A stretch of 64,000 bases of DNA from CBDHDJ01 sp965261645 (GCA_965261645.1 CBDHDJ010000004.1:1054001-1118000); one strand, 5' to 3'; shown: positions 25,265 to 37,778, counted from the first letter of the stretch. Notes: a model not told the origin generated them from the letters alone. A program made the numbers and translations.

Positions 25265-26155
25265 GGATGCGTCCGCGTCTTCAACGTGATGGCAAAGCCG
25301 CTGGCACACCTCCTCGAGTTGCTCGAGAGTTTTGTACCTGATCTTGACGTAACCGCCCCCGTCGGACCGGTGACGGATGCCGACCTCGAGCCCGAGCGCA
25401 TGCGAGATATCACACTCCAGCGCCAGGGTGTCGGGATTCGTTTCAGGCACCGGTTGGCGCCGGCGCTTGGCCACGGGCCCGCGCTGCACCAAGCGCTCGA
25501 CCTCACGCACGCTCAGGCCCCGCTCGACGATGGTGCGGGCCAGCGCCGCGGGATCGTCGGCCGCGAGCAAGGCACGGGCATGGCCAGCGGTCAGGCGCCC
25601 GTCCTCGATCATCGCCTGGACGGTTTCGGGCAAGCCCAACAGGCGCAGCGTGTTGGCGATGTGGCTGCGGCTTTTACCGACCGCCTCGGCGAGCTGCTCC
25701 TGGGTGTAGCGGAATTCGTCGATGAAGTGACGATAGGCTCCGGCCTCCTCGATCGCGGTCAGGTCCTCACGCTGAATGTTCTCGACCAGCGTCAATTCGA
25801 GCGCGACGGTGTCATCGACCTCCTTGACGATGACCGGCACCTGATGGAGTTGCGCCCGTTGGGCCGCGCGCCAGCGCCGTTCACCGGCGATGATCTCGTA
25901 GGCATCGCCGTCTTCGCCGAGACGGCGCACGAGTATGGGCTGGAGGATGCCGTGGGCGCGGACCGACTCGACCAAAGCCGCGGCGGCCTCATCAACGAAG
26001 CGGCGGCGGGGCTGATTTCGGTTGGGCCGGAGATGCTCGACCGGAACGTCCTTCGACGTGCGCAGCCGGTCGAGGGAGGCGTAGTCGTCTTCCCCCTCGC
26101 CCAGCAGGGCCGAGAGCCCCCGCCCGAGACCCTGGTGTTTGCCCTCCTCGGTCAT
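25241..26155 (-). CDS. parB: Chromosome-partitioning protein ParB
   Basis: A 304-residue CTPase/DNA clamp that loads at parS and organises origin segregation. The N-terminal CTP-binding region has the box GERRWRAAQRA (about residues 90-100). The helix-turn-helix follows in YTQEQLAEAVGKSRSHIANT, and a C-terminal dimerisation domain closes the protein. The N-terminus MTEEGKHQGLGRGLSALLGE is the conserved ParA-interacting peptide. The start codon overlaps the parA stop (ATGA), so ParA and ParB are translationally coupled. Two parS sites lie 1.4 and 3.4 kb upstream. Confidence 0.97.
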   Translation of the reverse strand: MTEEGKHQGLGRGLSALLGEGEDDYASLDRLRTSKDVPVEHLRPNRNQPRRRFVDEAAAALVESVRAHGILQPILVRRLGEDGDAYEIIAGERRWRAAQRAQLHQVPVIVKEVDDTVALELTLVENIQREDLTAIEEAGAYRHFIDEFRYTQEQLAEAVGKSRSHIANTLRLLGLPETVQAMIEDGRLTAGHARALLAADDPAALARTIVERGLSVREVERLVQRGPVAKRRRQPVPETNPDTLALECDISHALGLEVGIRHRSDGGGYVKIRYKTLEQLEEVCQRLCHHVEDADASDSGDPES

Positions 26156-26964
26156 GCCGCCGCTCTCATACCCTCGCGATCGAGAAGCTCGCGGGCGAGG
26201 CGGATATAGGCATCGCTTCCCGGGCAGCGGTGGTCATAGAGCAGCGCCGGCTTGCCAAAGGAGGGCGCCTCGGAGACCCGGACATTGCGAGGAATGACGG
26301 TCTGGTAGACCTTGTCGCCAAGATAGGCCCGCACATCCCGCGCGACCTGGCCGGAGAGATTGTTCCGTTTGTCGAACATGGTCAGGACCACGCCCTGTAT
26401 CTCCAGCTTCTCATTGAAGTTCGCGCGCACCCGTTCGACGGTCTTGAGCAGCCGGCTGAGCCCTTCGAGGGCAAAGAACTCGCACTGGAGCGGCACCAGC
26501 ACCGCATCCGCTGCCACGAGCGCATTGAGGGTCAGCAGACCGAGCGCCGGCGGGCAGTCGATGAGAACATAATCGTACTTGCCGTGACATTGCGATAACG
26601 CTTCACTCAACCTATAGTTGCGGTTTGGCAGATCAATCAACTCGATCTCGGCGGCCGCCAGATCCGCGCTCGAGGGTACGATGTCGAGGCCCGGCACGAT
26701 GGTCGGGCTGATCGCCTGGCGAACGGTCGCTGAACCCAGCAGAATCTCGTAGCTCGAGATCGTCCGCTCCGCGCGTGTGAGCGCGAAACCCGTGCTGGCG
26801 TTGCCCTGCGGATCGAGATCGCAAATCAGCACCCGGCGATCGACCGCCGCCAGGGCGGTGGCAAGATTGATCGCCGTTGTGGTCTTGCCCACACCGCCTT
26901 TCTGGTTGGCGATGGCGAAAACGCGCGTCGTTGCCGGATGAGTTTGTGGCGCGAGATCAAGCAC
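26152..26964 (-). CDS. parA: Chromosome-partitioning ATPase ParA
   Basis: A Walker-type ATPase of ~270 residues that drives origin segregation with ParB. The deviant Walker A is NQKGGVGKTTTAINLATAL, the A' motif LICDLDPQGNASTGF, and Walker B YVLIDCPPALGLLTLNAL. The GTG at 26964, which overlaps the last codons of rsmG, is preferred because it puts the Walker A at the usual ~20 residues from the start; an ATG at 27021 lies well inside rsmG and would add 19 residues. The order rsmG-parA-parB is the conserved origin-proximal arrangement. Confidence 0.95.
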   Translation of the reverse strand: MLDLAPQTHPATTRVFAIANQKGGVGKTTTAINLATALAAVDRRVLICDLDPQGNASTGFALTRAERTISSYEILLGSATVRQAISPTIVPGLDIVPSSADLAAAEIELIDLPNRNYRLSEALSQCHGKYDYVLIDCPPALGLLTLNALVAADAVLVPLQCEFFALEGLSRLLKTVERVRANFNEKLEIQGVVLTMFDKRNNLSGQVARDVRAYLGDKVYQTVIPRNVRVSEAPSFGKPALLYDHRCPGSDAYIRLARELLDREGMRAAA

Positions 26965-27592
26965 GGGACAGGCCCTGAAGCCGCAATATGGTTCCCGAAA
27001 AGCCGGATCGGCTGGGAACACGATCGATGGTCATATTCCAATATTTGCCGGCTTCGGTCAATTCATTCTCCACATCTTGTCCTTTAGGAAATAGACATAT
27101 GGACCGGGGCCCGAGAAAAGGGTAGGCAAGCTCAGCGAGGCGCGGCAAGCGTGCCAGCGCGCGTGCTGTCACGACATCGACGATCCAGGGTTCAACGTCC
27201 TCGATACGTTGGTTGTGCACGACCAGATTTGTCGTCCCCGTCGCACTTGCCGCTGCTTCGAGGAATGCGCATTTGCGGCCGTTGCTCTCCACCACATGCA
27301 CCTCGGCCACTCCCATGATGGCGAGGACGAGGCCCGGAAAGCCCGCGCCGCTACCGAGATCGAGCCACGTGCGGGCCGCCGCCGGGGCCAGGCCCAGCAA
27401 TTGCGCGCTGTCCAGCATGTGGCGCCGCCAGATGTCGTCGAGACTCGCTGAACTGACGAGGTTGAGCTTCGCCTGCCACTTGATCAGCAGGTCCGCGTAG
27501 GCCTCAAGGCGAACCAATGTTTCACGTGAAACATGGATGAGGCGCTGGAAGTACTCGGACGTGAGGGGGCTCTGGCGGGACGGCACGCCCAT
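26957..27592 (-). CDS. rsmG: 16S rRNA (guanine-527-N7) methyltransferase
   Basis: A 211-residue class I methyltransferase (GidB) that makes m7G527 in 16S rRNA. The SAM-binding motif is LDLGSGAGFPGLVLAI (about residues 73-88). It is preceded by SLDDIWRRHMLDSAQLL and followed by ARALARLPRLAELAYPFL, all family features. The ATG at 27592 lies 8 bp after the mnmG stop. The 5' coding region contains a perfect parS palindrome, so this gene is also part of the centromere region. Confidence 0.95.
   Translation of the reverse strand: MGVPSRQSPLTSEYFQRLIHVSRETLVRLEAYADLLIKWQAKLNLVSSASLDDIWRRHMLDSAQLLGLAPAAARTWLDLGSGAGFPGLVLAIMGVAEVHVVESNGRKCAFLEAAASATGTTNLVVHNQRIEDVEPWIVDVVTARALARLPRLAELAYPFLGPRSICLFPKGQDVENELTEAGKYWNMTIDRVPSRSGFSGTILRLQGLSRA
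27518..27533. promoter_or_regulatory. parS centromere site inside rsmG
   Basis: TGTTTCACGTGAAACA is a perfect 16-bp palindrome and the consensus chromosomal parS sequence bound by ParB. It lies in the first 75 bases of rsmG, 1.4 kb upstream of parB. Confidence 0.95.
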
Positions 27593-27600
27593 GCACGGGA

Positions 27601-29481
<1,881 letters not shown>

Positions 29482-29568
29482 GTCCACACTCCATCGACCC
29501 CGACCGGGCGGCGCAAACTAAGCAACCCTGGGGCCGGAGTCAAAGGCATTCGGCCCCTTTGTCCCCGC

Positions 29569-29584
29569 TGTTTCACGTGAAACG
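29569..29584. promoter_or_regulatory. parS centromere site between mnmG and mnmE
   Basis: TGTTTCACGTGAAACG matches the parS consensus at 15 of 16 bases. It sits in the 114-bp gap between the mnmE stop and the mnmG start, 2.05 kb from the other parS. Confidence 0.92.
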
Positions 29585-29595
29585 TGTTTGGCCCG

Positions 29596-30936
<1,341 letters not shown>

Positions 30937-30957
30937 GGCACGACCGCTGCCCGGCGG

Positions 30958-31299
30958 CTAGGGAATTGGCTGATCGACCTTCAGCATGAGCCGCTCGACG
31001 CGGCCATCCTCGACGAGATGGGTATGGATGATCTCGTCGATATCGGCTTCGCTGTCGTAGCGATACCAGGTGCCCTCGGGATAGATCACCATGTTGGGCC
31101 CAAGCTCGCAGCGGTCGAGGCAGAGCGCCTGGTTGATGCGGACCCGCTCGAGGCCGGCCTCGGCGGCACGCTGTTTCATGTAGGCCCTAAGCGGCACCGA
31201 TCCCTTCTCCTTGCAGCAGCCGCGCGGATGGCCCGGGGCCCGCTCGTTGAGGCAGACAAACACGTGCTTGTCGTAGAACAAAGGTTCGTCCTTGGTCAT
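30958..31299 (-). CDS. Thioredoxin-like [2Fe-2S] ferredoxin domain protein
   Basis: A 113-residue protein of the (2Fe-2S) thioredoxin-like ferredoxin family, with cysteines in HVFVCLNERAPGHPRGCCKE and ALCLDRCELGPNMVIYPEG that can ligate a [2Fe-2S] cluster. The fold resembles the NuoE C-terminal domain. The ATG at 31299 is chosen because GGAGG lies 8 bases upstream; an in-frame ATG at 31389 adds 30 residues without family match. It sits upstream of mnmE on the same strand and may be cotranscribed. The redox partner is unknown. Confidence 0.85.
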   Translation of the reverse strand: MTKDEPLFYDKHVFVCLNERAPGHPRGCCKEKGSVPLRAYMKQRAAEAGLERVRINQALCLDRCELGPNMVIYPEGTWYRYDSEADIDEIIHTHLVEDGRVERLMLKVDQPIP

Positions 31300-31457
31300 C
31301 TCGACTTCCTCCCGCTGCCGGATCGCCGGGCCGTGAAAAGAAAACCTTGCCTCACGGGGCCCGTATTCAATATCGATAGGGGCGGACAAGGACAGCGGTC
31401 ACGTGGGCCGCCCGGGATTCCGCGCTCGATCAGTTTCCCTTACCCGAGGTCCCCCCG

Positions 31458-33494
31458 ATGCGCAACACCCTTGACCAAGAAACTAGCCCCTACTTGCTCC
31501 AGCACCGGCACAACCCCGTCCATTGGCAGGCTTGGGGACCCGAAACGCTGGCCCTGGCCAAGCGCGAGGACAAGCCGATTCTGCTCAGTGTCGGCTATGC
31601 CGCGTGCCACTGGTGCCATGTCATGGCGCATGAAAGCTTCGAGAACGCCGAGATCGCCGCGTTGATGAACACGCATTTCGTCAACATCAAGGTCGACCGG
31701 GAGGAGCGCCCGGATATCGATTCGATCTATCAGGCGGCGCTCGCTCTCATGGGCCAGCACGGCGGCTGGCCGCTCACCATGTTCCTCAATCCCGACGGCG
31801 AGCCGTTCTGGGGCGGGACCTATTTCCCGCCCGACGGCCGCCTCGGGCGGCCCGGCTTCGCCGACGTGCTCGAGCACATACGCACGCTCTACCGGAGCCA
31901 GCGCGACAAGGTGACGCAGAACACGGAGCTTTTGGCCGATGGGTTGAACAAGCTATCGCGCCCGGGCAATGCGGACCAGCGCGTCGAGCTCACGCCCGAG
32001 CTCATCGATCGTATGGTGGCGCAAATCGCGGAACAGGTCGATCTGCTCGACGGCGGCCTGCGCGGGGCGCCTAAATTTCCCCAACCGACGATCTTCCAGA
32101 TGCTGTGGCGCGCCTATCTCCGTACCGGCGAGGCCAATTACCTCAACGCCGTCACACTCACTCTCGATCGCATGTGCCAGGGCGGGATCTACGATCATCT
32201 CGGGGGCGGCTTCGCCCGTTATGCGACCGATTCCCACTGGCTCGTCCCGCACTTCGAGAAGATGCTCTACGACAACGCGCTCCTCATCGATCTTTTGACC
32301 GCGGTATGGCAGGAGACCGGCAATCCGCTCTATGCCACCCGCGTCGGCGAGACGATCGCCTGGGTGGAGCGCGAGATGATCGCCGAGGGCGGCGCCTTCG
32401 CCGCCTCGCTCGATGCCGACAGCGAGGGCGAGGAGGGCCGTTATTACGTGTGGAGCGAGGGCGAGATCGATGCGCTCCTCGGTGCCGAGGCGGGGCCCTT
32501 CAAGAAGGCCTATGACGTCACGCCCGAGGGCAACTGGGAAGGCAAGACCATTCTCAACCGGACAGCCAGGGCGCCTAAGAGCGCTCAGGACACCGAGGCC
32601 GCCCTCGCCCGCAGCCGCGACATCCTGCTGGCTGCGCGGGAAAGCCGCGTGCGCCCGGGCTGGGACGACAAGGTGCTGACCGACTGGAACGGCCTGATGA
32701 TCGCCGCCCTGGCCAACGCCGGTGCGGTTTTTGGCGAGCCGGAATGGATCGCGCTCGCACGGCGCGCCTACGATTTCATCATCGCACGGATGTCAGAGGC
32801 CGATCGCCTGCTTCATTCCTACCGTGACGGCCGCGCTCGCCATCAGGGCGTGCTCGATGATTACGCCAACCTGGCCAGGGCCGCGCTCATGCTCTTCGAG
32901 GTCAGCGGCGATGCGGCCTTGCGCGAGCAGGCGCAAGCCTTCGTGCGCATGGCCGACGATCACTTCTGGGACGAGGTCCACAGCGGCTATTTCTACACCG
33001 CGGACGATGCTGAGGCGTTGATCGTCAGGACCCGCACCGCGACCGACAACGCGATTCCGGCGGGCAACGGCACGATGCTCGCCGTGCTGGCGAAGCTTTA
33101 TTACCTGACCGGTGAGAATGCCTATCGCTTGCGTGCGGAAGCGATCCTCACCGCCTTTGCCGATGAGCTGCCGCGTAATTTTCCGGCGCTCGCGACCCTG
33201 ATCAACAGCTTCGAGTTTCTGAGCCACGGCACGCAGATCGTGATTGTGGGCGAGCGCGACGATGAAGCGCTGCGAGCATTAGTGCACGCCGCCCTGTCCT
33301 GCGCCGACCCGGACCGCGTGCTTCAGGTCGTAAGCGATGCGGCGGCGCTGCCCGCCGGTCACCCGGCCGCCGCCATGACCCGGATCGATGGGCAGGCGAC
33401 AGCTTATGTCTGCCACGGCCCGACCTGCTCGTTGCCGCTCCTTACCACGGACGACCTCCGCGGCGCGCTAAGACCCCCGCGAAAGGCCGCTTGA
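31458..33494 (+). CDS. Thioredoxin-domain protein of the YyaL/SSP411 (DUF255) family
   Basis: A 678-residue protein. The N-terminal ~160 residues form a thioredoxin-like DUF255 domain with SPYLLQHRHNPVHWQAWG and the motif ACHWCHVM. The rest is an alpha/alpha-barrel resembling sugar epimerase or glycosidase folds (GGFARYATDSHWLVPHFEKM, DNALLIDLLTAVW, GWDDKVLTDWNGLMIAALAN). The family is widespread but its biochemical role is not settled. It is transcribed rightward, against the surrounding origin-proximal genes, with its own upstream gap of ~150 bp shared divergently with the ferredoxin gene. Confidence 0.9.
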   Translation: MRNTLDQETSPYLLQHRHNPVHWQAWGPETLALAKREDKPILLSVGYAACHWCHVMAHESFENAEIAALMNTHFVNIKVDREERPDIDSIYQAALALMGQHGGWPLTMFLNPDGEPFWGGTYFPPDGRLGRPGFADVLEHIRTLYRSQRDKVTQNTELLADGLNKLSRPGNADQRVELTPELIDRMVAQIAEQVDLLDGGLRGAPKFPQPTIFQMLWRAYLRTGEANYLNAVTLTLDRMCQGGIYDHLGGGFARYATDSHWLVPHFEKMLYDNALLIDLLTAVWQETGNPLYATRVGETIAWVEREMIAEGGAFAASLDADSEGEEGRYYVWSEGEIDALLGAEAGPFKKAYDVTPEGNWEGKTILNRTARAPKSAQDTEAALARSRDILLAARESRVRPGWDDKVLTDWNGLMIAALANAGAVFGEPEWIALARRAYDFIIARMSEADRLLHSYRDGRARHQGVLDDYANLARAALMLFEVSGDAALREQAQAFVRMADDHFWDEVHSGYFYTADDAEALIVRTRTATDNAIPAGNGTMLAVLAKLYYLTGENAYRLRAEAILTAFADELPRNFPALATLINSFEFLSHGTQIVIVGERDDEALRALVHAALSCADPDRVLQVVSDAAALPAGHPAAAMTRIDGQATAYVCHGPTCSLPLLTTDDLRGALRPPRKAA

Positions 33495-33621
33495 GCCCTT
33501 GATTCAAGCGGGTTTCAGGCGACTCGACCGGCCAGCGACGCCCAGCGACCCTTCGCATCGTGACAATGCGCGGGCCGCGGGGTACACTAACCCAGAATAA
33601 CAATCTGTTAGGCCGCGAGCG

Positions 33622-34599
33622 ATGGCGAAAGCATTCCGTTTTTACCGGGCCGGCAAGCCCGACGTGATGCGCTGGGAGGATGTGACCCTTGGCAAACCGG
33701 GCAGGAACGAGGCCCTGATCACCCACAAAGCCATCGGCCTCAACTACATCGACACCTATTTCCGCTCGGGCCTCTACCCGCCGCCGGCGCTGCCCTCGGG
33801 CCTCGGCATGGAGGGCGCCGGTATCGTCGAGGCGGTCGGGCGCAGCGTCAAGCACATCAAGAAGGGCGACCGCGTGGCTTATGCCTTGGGCCCGCTCGGC
33901 GCCTATTCCGAGCAGCGCATCATGCCGGCCGATGTGCTGGTCAAGCTGCCGCGCGCGATCAGCTTCGAACAAGGCGCCGCGATGATGCTCAAGGGCATGA
34001 CGGCGCAATATCTCGTGCGCCGCACCTACCCGATCAAGAAGGGCGAGACCATCCTGTGGCATGCCGCCGCTGGCGGCGTCGGACTCATTGCGTGCCAATG
34101 GGCAAAGCGTCTCGGCGCCAAGGTCATCGGGACCGTCGGCGGCGAGGCCAAGGCCAAGATCGCCAAACGCCACGGTGCAAGTTACGTGATCAATTACAAC
34201 AAGGAAGACGTCGTCAAGCGCGTCAAAGAGATCACCAAGGGCCAGGGCGTGCCGGTGGTTTACGATTCGGTGGGCCGGACTACGTTTAGCCAGTCGCTCG
34301 ATTGCCTCGCACCGCTCGGCACGATGGTGCTGTTCGGCCAGTCCTCGGGCCCGGTCGAGCCCTTCAATCCCGGCATCCTCGGCGCCAAGGGCTCTGTCTA
34401 CCTCACCCGCCCGGGCTTGGCCCACTATACCGCCACCCGTGCGGAGCTTGAGGCGACCGCCAAGGATCTGTTCAAGGTCGTGATGAGCAAGGCCGTGAAG
34501 ATCGAGATCAACCAGACCTTCCCGCTCAAGGACGCGGCCAAGGCGCATCGCGCGCTCGAAGGCCGCAAGACCACCGGCTCAACCGTTCTGATCCCGTAA
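33622..34599 (+). CDS. qor: NADPH:quinone oxidoreductase (zeta-crystallin type)
   Basis: A 325-residue medium-chain dehydrogenase/reductase without the zinc ligands, as in Qor. Visible blocks are NYIDTYFRSGLYPPPALPSG, GMEGAGIVEAVG, the NADPH-binding AAAGGVGLIACQWAKRLGAK (about residues 149-168) and VVYDSVGRTTFSQSLDCLAP. It reduces quinones or enones with NADPH, probably in detoxification. It is a single gene convergent with rho. Confidence 0.9.
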   Translation: MAKAFRFYRAGKPDVMRWEDVTLGKPGRNEALITHKAIGLNYIDTYFRSGLYPPPALPSGLGMEGAGIVEAVGRSVKHIKKGDRVAYALGPLGAYSEQRIMPADVLVKLPRAISFEQGAAMMLKGMTAQYLVRRTYPIKKGETILWHAAAGGVGLIACQWAKRLGAKVIGTVGGEAKAKIAKRHGASYVINYNKEDVVKRVKEITKGQGVPVVYDSVGRTTFSQSLDCLAPLGTMVLFGQSSGPVEPFNPGILGAKGSVYLTRPGLAHYTATRAELEATAKDLFKVVMSKAVKIEINQTFPLKDAAKAHRALEGRKTTGSTVLIP

Positions 34600-34669
34600 C
34601 AAGGTCTATTTTCTGGGGACTCCGGACCCGGCGGAGGGCCAGGAGCGGCGGCGAACGCCTGAGCGGGCC

Positions 34670-35926
34670 TCAGGTGTTCATCGATTCGAAGAACTCGGCG
34701 TTGGACTTGGCGTGCTTGAGCTTGTCGATGAGGAACTCCATCGCATCGACCACGCCCATGGGCATCAGGATGCGGCGCAACACCCACATCTTGGAGAGCG
34801 TGCCCTTGTCGACGAGGAGCTCTTCCTTGCGCGTGCCGGACTTGGTGATGTCGATGGCCGGCCACGTGCGCTTGTCGGAGAGCTTGCGGTCGAGAATGAT
34901 CTCCGCGTTGCCGGTGCCTTTGAACTCCTCGAAGATGACTTCGTCCATGCGGCTGCCGGTGTCGATCAGGCCGGTGGAGATGATGGTGAGCGAGCCGCCC
35001 TCCTCGATGTTGCGCGCCGCGCCGAAGAAGCGCTTCGGCCGCTGCAGCGCGTTGGCATCCACGCCACCCGTGAGCACCTTGCCCGAGGACGGCACCACCG
35101 TGTTGTAGGCGCGCGCCAGCCGGGTGATGGAATCGAGCAGGATCACCACGTCGCGCTTGTGCTCCACGAGCCGCTTGGCCTTTTCCATCACCATCTCGGC
35201 GACCTGGACGTGACGCTGGGCCGGCTCGTCGAAGGTCGAGCTGATGACCTCGCCCTTGACCGAGCGCTGCATGTCGGTCACCTCTTCGGGCCGCTCGTCG
35301 ATCAAGAGAACGATGAGGTAGCACTCGGGGTGGTTCTCGGCGATCGAGTGGGCGATGCTCTGCAACAGCATCGTCTTGCCGGTACGCGGCGGTGAGATGA
35401 TCAGCGCGCGCTGGCCCTTGCCGAGCGGCGCGATCAGGTCGATGACCCGGGCGCTGCGGTCGGAAATCGTCGAATCCTCGACCTCGAGGCTGAGCATGTC
35501 TTCCGGATAGAGCGGCGTGAGGTTATCGAAATTGACCTTATGACGGGTGTGCTCGGGCTCGTCGAAATTGATCTGGTTGACCTTGAGCAGGGCGAAATAG
35601 CGCTCGCCGTCCTTGGGCGAGCGAATCTGACCGTCCACGGAATCGCCGGTACGCAAGCTGAAACGGCGGATCTGGCTCGGGCTGACGTAGATATCGTCCG
35701 GACCCGGCAGGTAATTGGCTTCCGGCGCGCGCAGGAAGCCGAACCCGTCCTGGAGAATTTCCAGCACGCCGCCGCCGGAGATTTCCACGTCCTTTTCGGC
35801 GAGCTGTTTGAGAATAGCGAACATCATGTCCTGCTTGCGCAGGGTGCTCGCATTCTCGATCTCGAGCTCTTCGGCGAAATCCAGAAGCTCGGTCGGCGAT
35901 TTACGCTTCAACTCAAGTAGATTCAT
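34670..35926 (-). CDS. rho: Transcription termination factor Rho
   Basis: A 418-residue hexameric RNA helicase ending Rho-dependent transcripts. It begins MNLLELKRKSPTELLDFAEE (N-terminal helix bundle), has the RNA-binding cold-shock-like domain (GFGFLRAPEANYLPGPDDIY), Walker A PPRTGKTMLLQSIAHS, and the Walker B region LIVLLIDERPEEVTDMQRSV with the R- and Q-loops after it. The 5' gap of nearly 290 bp upstream suggests a long leader, as is usual for autogenously controlled rho. Confidence 0.98.
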   Translation of the reverse strand: MNLLELKRKSPTELLDFAEELEIENASTLRKQDMMFAILKQLAEKDVEISGGGVLEILQDGFGFLRAPEANYLPGPDDIYVSPSQIRRFSLRTGDSVDGQIRSPKDGERYFALLKVNQINFDEPEHTRHKVNFDNLTPLYPEDMLSLEVEDSTISDRSARVIDLIAPLGKGQRALIISPPRTGKTMLLQSIAHSIAENHPECYLIVLLIDERPEEVTDMQRSVKGEVISSTFDEPAQRHVQVAEMVMEKAKRLVEHKRDVVILLDSITRLARAYNTVVPSSGKVLTGGVDANALQRPKRFFGAARNIEEGGSLTIISTGLIDTGSRMDEVIFEEFKGTGNAEIILDRKLSDKRTWPAIDITKSGTRKEELLVDKGTLSKMWVLRRILMPMGVVDAMEFLIDKLKHAKSNAEFFESMNT

Positions 35927-36143
35927 GGGGCACGTTCCTGACGGAAAAGGCGCTGCCGTGGGGCAGGCGGAACCGAGACAAACAAATCAACGGCGAAAAG
36001 CCAACATTTGAGGGGGTGGTCTTTATCGAGCGCTGGTCGGCTCGCAATACGGCGAAGGGCCTGGCTGCAATGCGCTGATGACGATGTCAAGGAATAGCGA
36101 GTTTGGACAGTGCTTCATGCCATCCCGCTCAAGATCGCTCTGA

Positions 36144-36172
36144 AGCCTAATATAACGCACCGCATAAGTCAA
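36144..36172 (-). promoter_or_regulatory. Candidate promoter for rho in the rho-hemJ gap
   Basis: On the minus strand TTGACT (36172-36167) is followed after 17 bases by TAGGCT (36149-36144), which keeps three of six -10 consensus bases; a TATATT runs close by. It would give a leader of ~210 bases for rho. The remainder of the gap 35927-36213 shows no gene. Confidence 0.33.
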
Positions 36173-36213
36173 ACCAAGAGTTAACAGCCCTTTTTATTGC
36201 TGCCGGAGTTCCT

Positions 36214-36660
36214 TTACAACGGTTTAACCACGACGAGCACGACGATGGCGACCATCAGCACCGCCGGCACCTCGTTGATGCGGCGGTAAAACGCCTCGCC
36301 GTGGCGGTTGGCGCCGGCCGCGAAAGCCCTGTGCCAACGCGCGAACAGGTCTCGCGTGGCCGCAAGAACGAGGACAAGTCCCAGTTTCAGCCAGATCCAG
36401 ACGTTTTCCCAATCGATCAGGCCCGGCACGGCCAAGAGCAGGCCACCGAGTACGAACACCGCGATCATCGCGGGATTGATGATGAGGCGCAAAAGCCGGC
36501 GCTCCATCACCTTGAGCATTTCAGCGGACTCCGATCCCGGCGCCGCGCGGCAGTGGTAGACGAAGAGCCGGGGCAGATAGAGCATGCCCGCCATCCAGGC
36601 GATGACGGCGATGATGTGCAGCGCTTTCAGCCAGGGATAGGCATCGAGCAGCCAGGTCAT
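36214..36660 (-). CDS. hemJ: Protoporphyrinogen oxidase HemJ
   Basis: A ~148-residue membrane protein of the HemJ (UPF0093) family, which oxidises protoporphyrinogen IX to protoporphyrin IX. It has four predicted membrane helices and the conserved WLKALHIIAVIAWMAGMLYL segment with its histidine, followed by YLPRLFVYHC and a C-terminal FYRRINEVPAVLMVAIVVLV. The ATG at 36660 overlaps the hemH stop (ATGA), so it is translationally coupled to ferrochelatase, the next enzyme in the pathway. Confidence 0.93.
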   Translation of the reverse strand: MTWLLDAYPWLKALHIIAVIAWMAGMLYLPRLFVYHCRAAPGSESAEMLKVMERRLLRLIINPAMIAVFVLGGLLLAVPGLIDWENVWIWLKLGLVLVLAATRDLFARWHRAFAAGANRHGEAFYRRINEVPAVLMVAIVVLVVVKPL

Positions 36661-37748
36661 GATGGCCCCCCGGCGCTTGGCCCAACGGGCTGGCCCGCCG
36701 CGCACTGGCTGAAGGTGGCAGGGCACAGACGCGTGCCCGTCGCGGGGCAGAGCCGGCCCGGCTCGTGCTGGGCGAGCTCTCGGACGAGCCTACCGAGGCC
36801 TTTGATGAACGCGGCGTCCGCGGCCACGGCGGGAACTCGGACATAAGCCGGAACGCACGCGCTTTGCGCCAGCGCCCGCCCCTCGATGTCAAGCTCGACC
36901 AGGGTTTCCGAATGCTCCGACACGAATGCGATGGGCGCGACGACGACCGGCACGCCATCCGCACCGGCACGGCGGATTTCATCCTCGGTGCTGGGTCCGA
37001 TCCAGCCGAGCGGCCCGACGCGGCTCTGATAGCAGACCACCGAATCGACAGGCGCGCCCCTTCTGGCCGCGAGCACCTCGGCAATCGCCTGGGCGGTGCG
37101 CTCCACCTGCCACGGGTAGGGATCGCCCCGCTCCACCACCTTAAGGGGCAAGCCATGGGCCGAGAAGAGAATGCGCGCCGGCTCTGTGGCCCCCGCTTGC
37201 TCGAGCGCCCGGCCGATCAGCTCCGCCTGGGCCGAGATCCACGTCTGGTCCGTGGGATAGCAGCAAACCCCGTAGCTTGGCGCGGTGATGCCCGCCCACT
37301 CCGCGGCCTGCCGCCACGCCGTCATGGAGGATGCCGTCGTCGTCGTCGAGAACTGCGGATAGAGCGGCAGCAGAGCAATGCTGTCCGGCGCATAGGCCGC
37401 CACGGCTCGCGCCGCATCGTCCACGAAGGGTGCCGAATAACGCATGGCGACGAACACTTTGCAGCTCTCAGGTCCGCCGAGCTCGGCCTCCAGCGCGCTC
37501 GCCTGGGCTTCAGTGCCCGCCAAAAGCGGCGAGCGGCCGCCGATGCGAGCGTAGATAGCACGGGTGGCAGGGCCGCGGCGCCAAGCGATAAAGCGCGCAA
37601 GCAGGCCGCGCCAGGGTTGCGGCAGGCCGATAATCGCTGGGTCGCGGAAGAGGTTATAAAGGAACGGGCCGACCGCAGAAAGATTGTCGGGTCCGCCGAG
37701 GTTGAACAGCACGACGGCGGTTCTGCCGCCGAGCCCGCTCATGCCCAT
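36657..37748 (-). CDS. hemH: Ferrochelatase
   Basis: A 363-residue enzyme inserting Fe(II) into protoporphyrin IX, the last step of heme synthesis. Blocks include VVLFNLGGPDNLSAVGPFLY at the N-terminus, the active-site histidine in ILFSAHGLPLKVVERGDPYP, VCYQSRVGPLGWIGPSTEDE and IAFVSEHSETLVELDIE. The C-terminus is somewhat extended and contains several cysteines (RLCPATGTRLCPATFSQC), which may bind a cluster as in some ferrochelatases, though this is speculative. It lies 30 bp downstream of hemE. Confidence 0.96.
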   Translation of the reverse strand: MGMSGLGGRTAVVLFNLGGPDNLSAVGPFLYNLFRDPAIIGLPQPWRGLLARFIAWRRGPATRAIYARIGGRSPLLAGTEAQASALEAELGGPESCKVFVAMRYSAPFVDDAARAVAAYAPDSIALLPLYPQFSTTTTASSMTAWRQAAEWAGITAPSYGVCCYPTDQTWISAQAELIGRALEQAGATEPARILFSAHGLPLKVVERGDPYPWQVERTAQAIAEVLAARRGAPVDSVVCYQSRVGPLGWIGPSTEDEIRRAGADGVPVVVAPIAFVSEHSETLVELDIEGRALAQSACVPAYVRVPAVAADAAFIKGLGRLVRELAQHEPGRLCPATGTRLCPATFSQCAAGQPVGPSAGGPS

Positions 37749-37778
37749 ATCCGCGGCGACGAGGGCCGGCCTTGGGGT

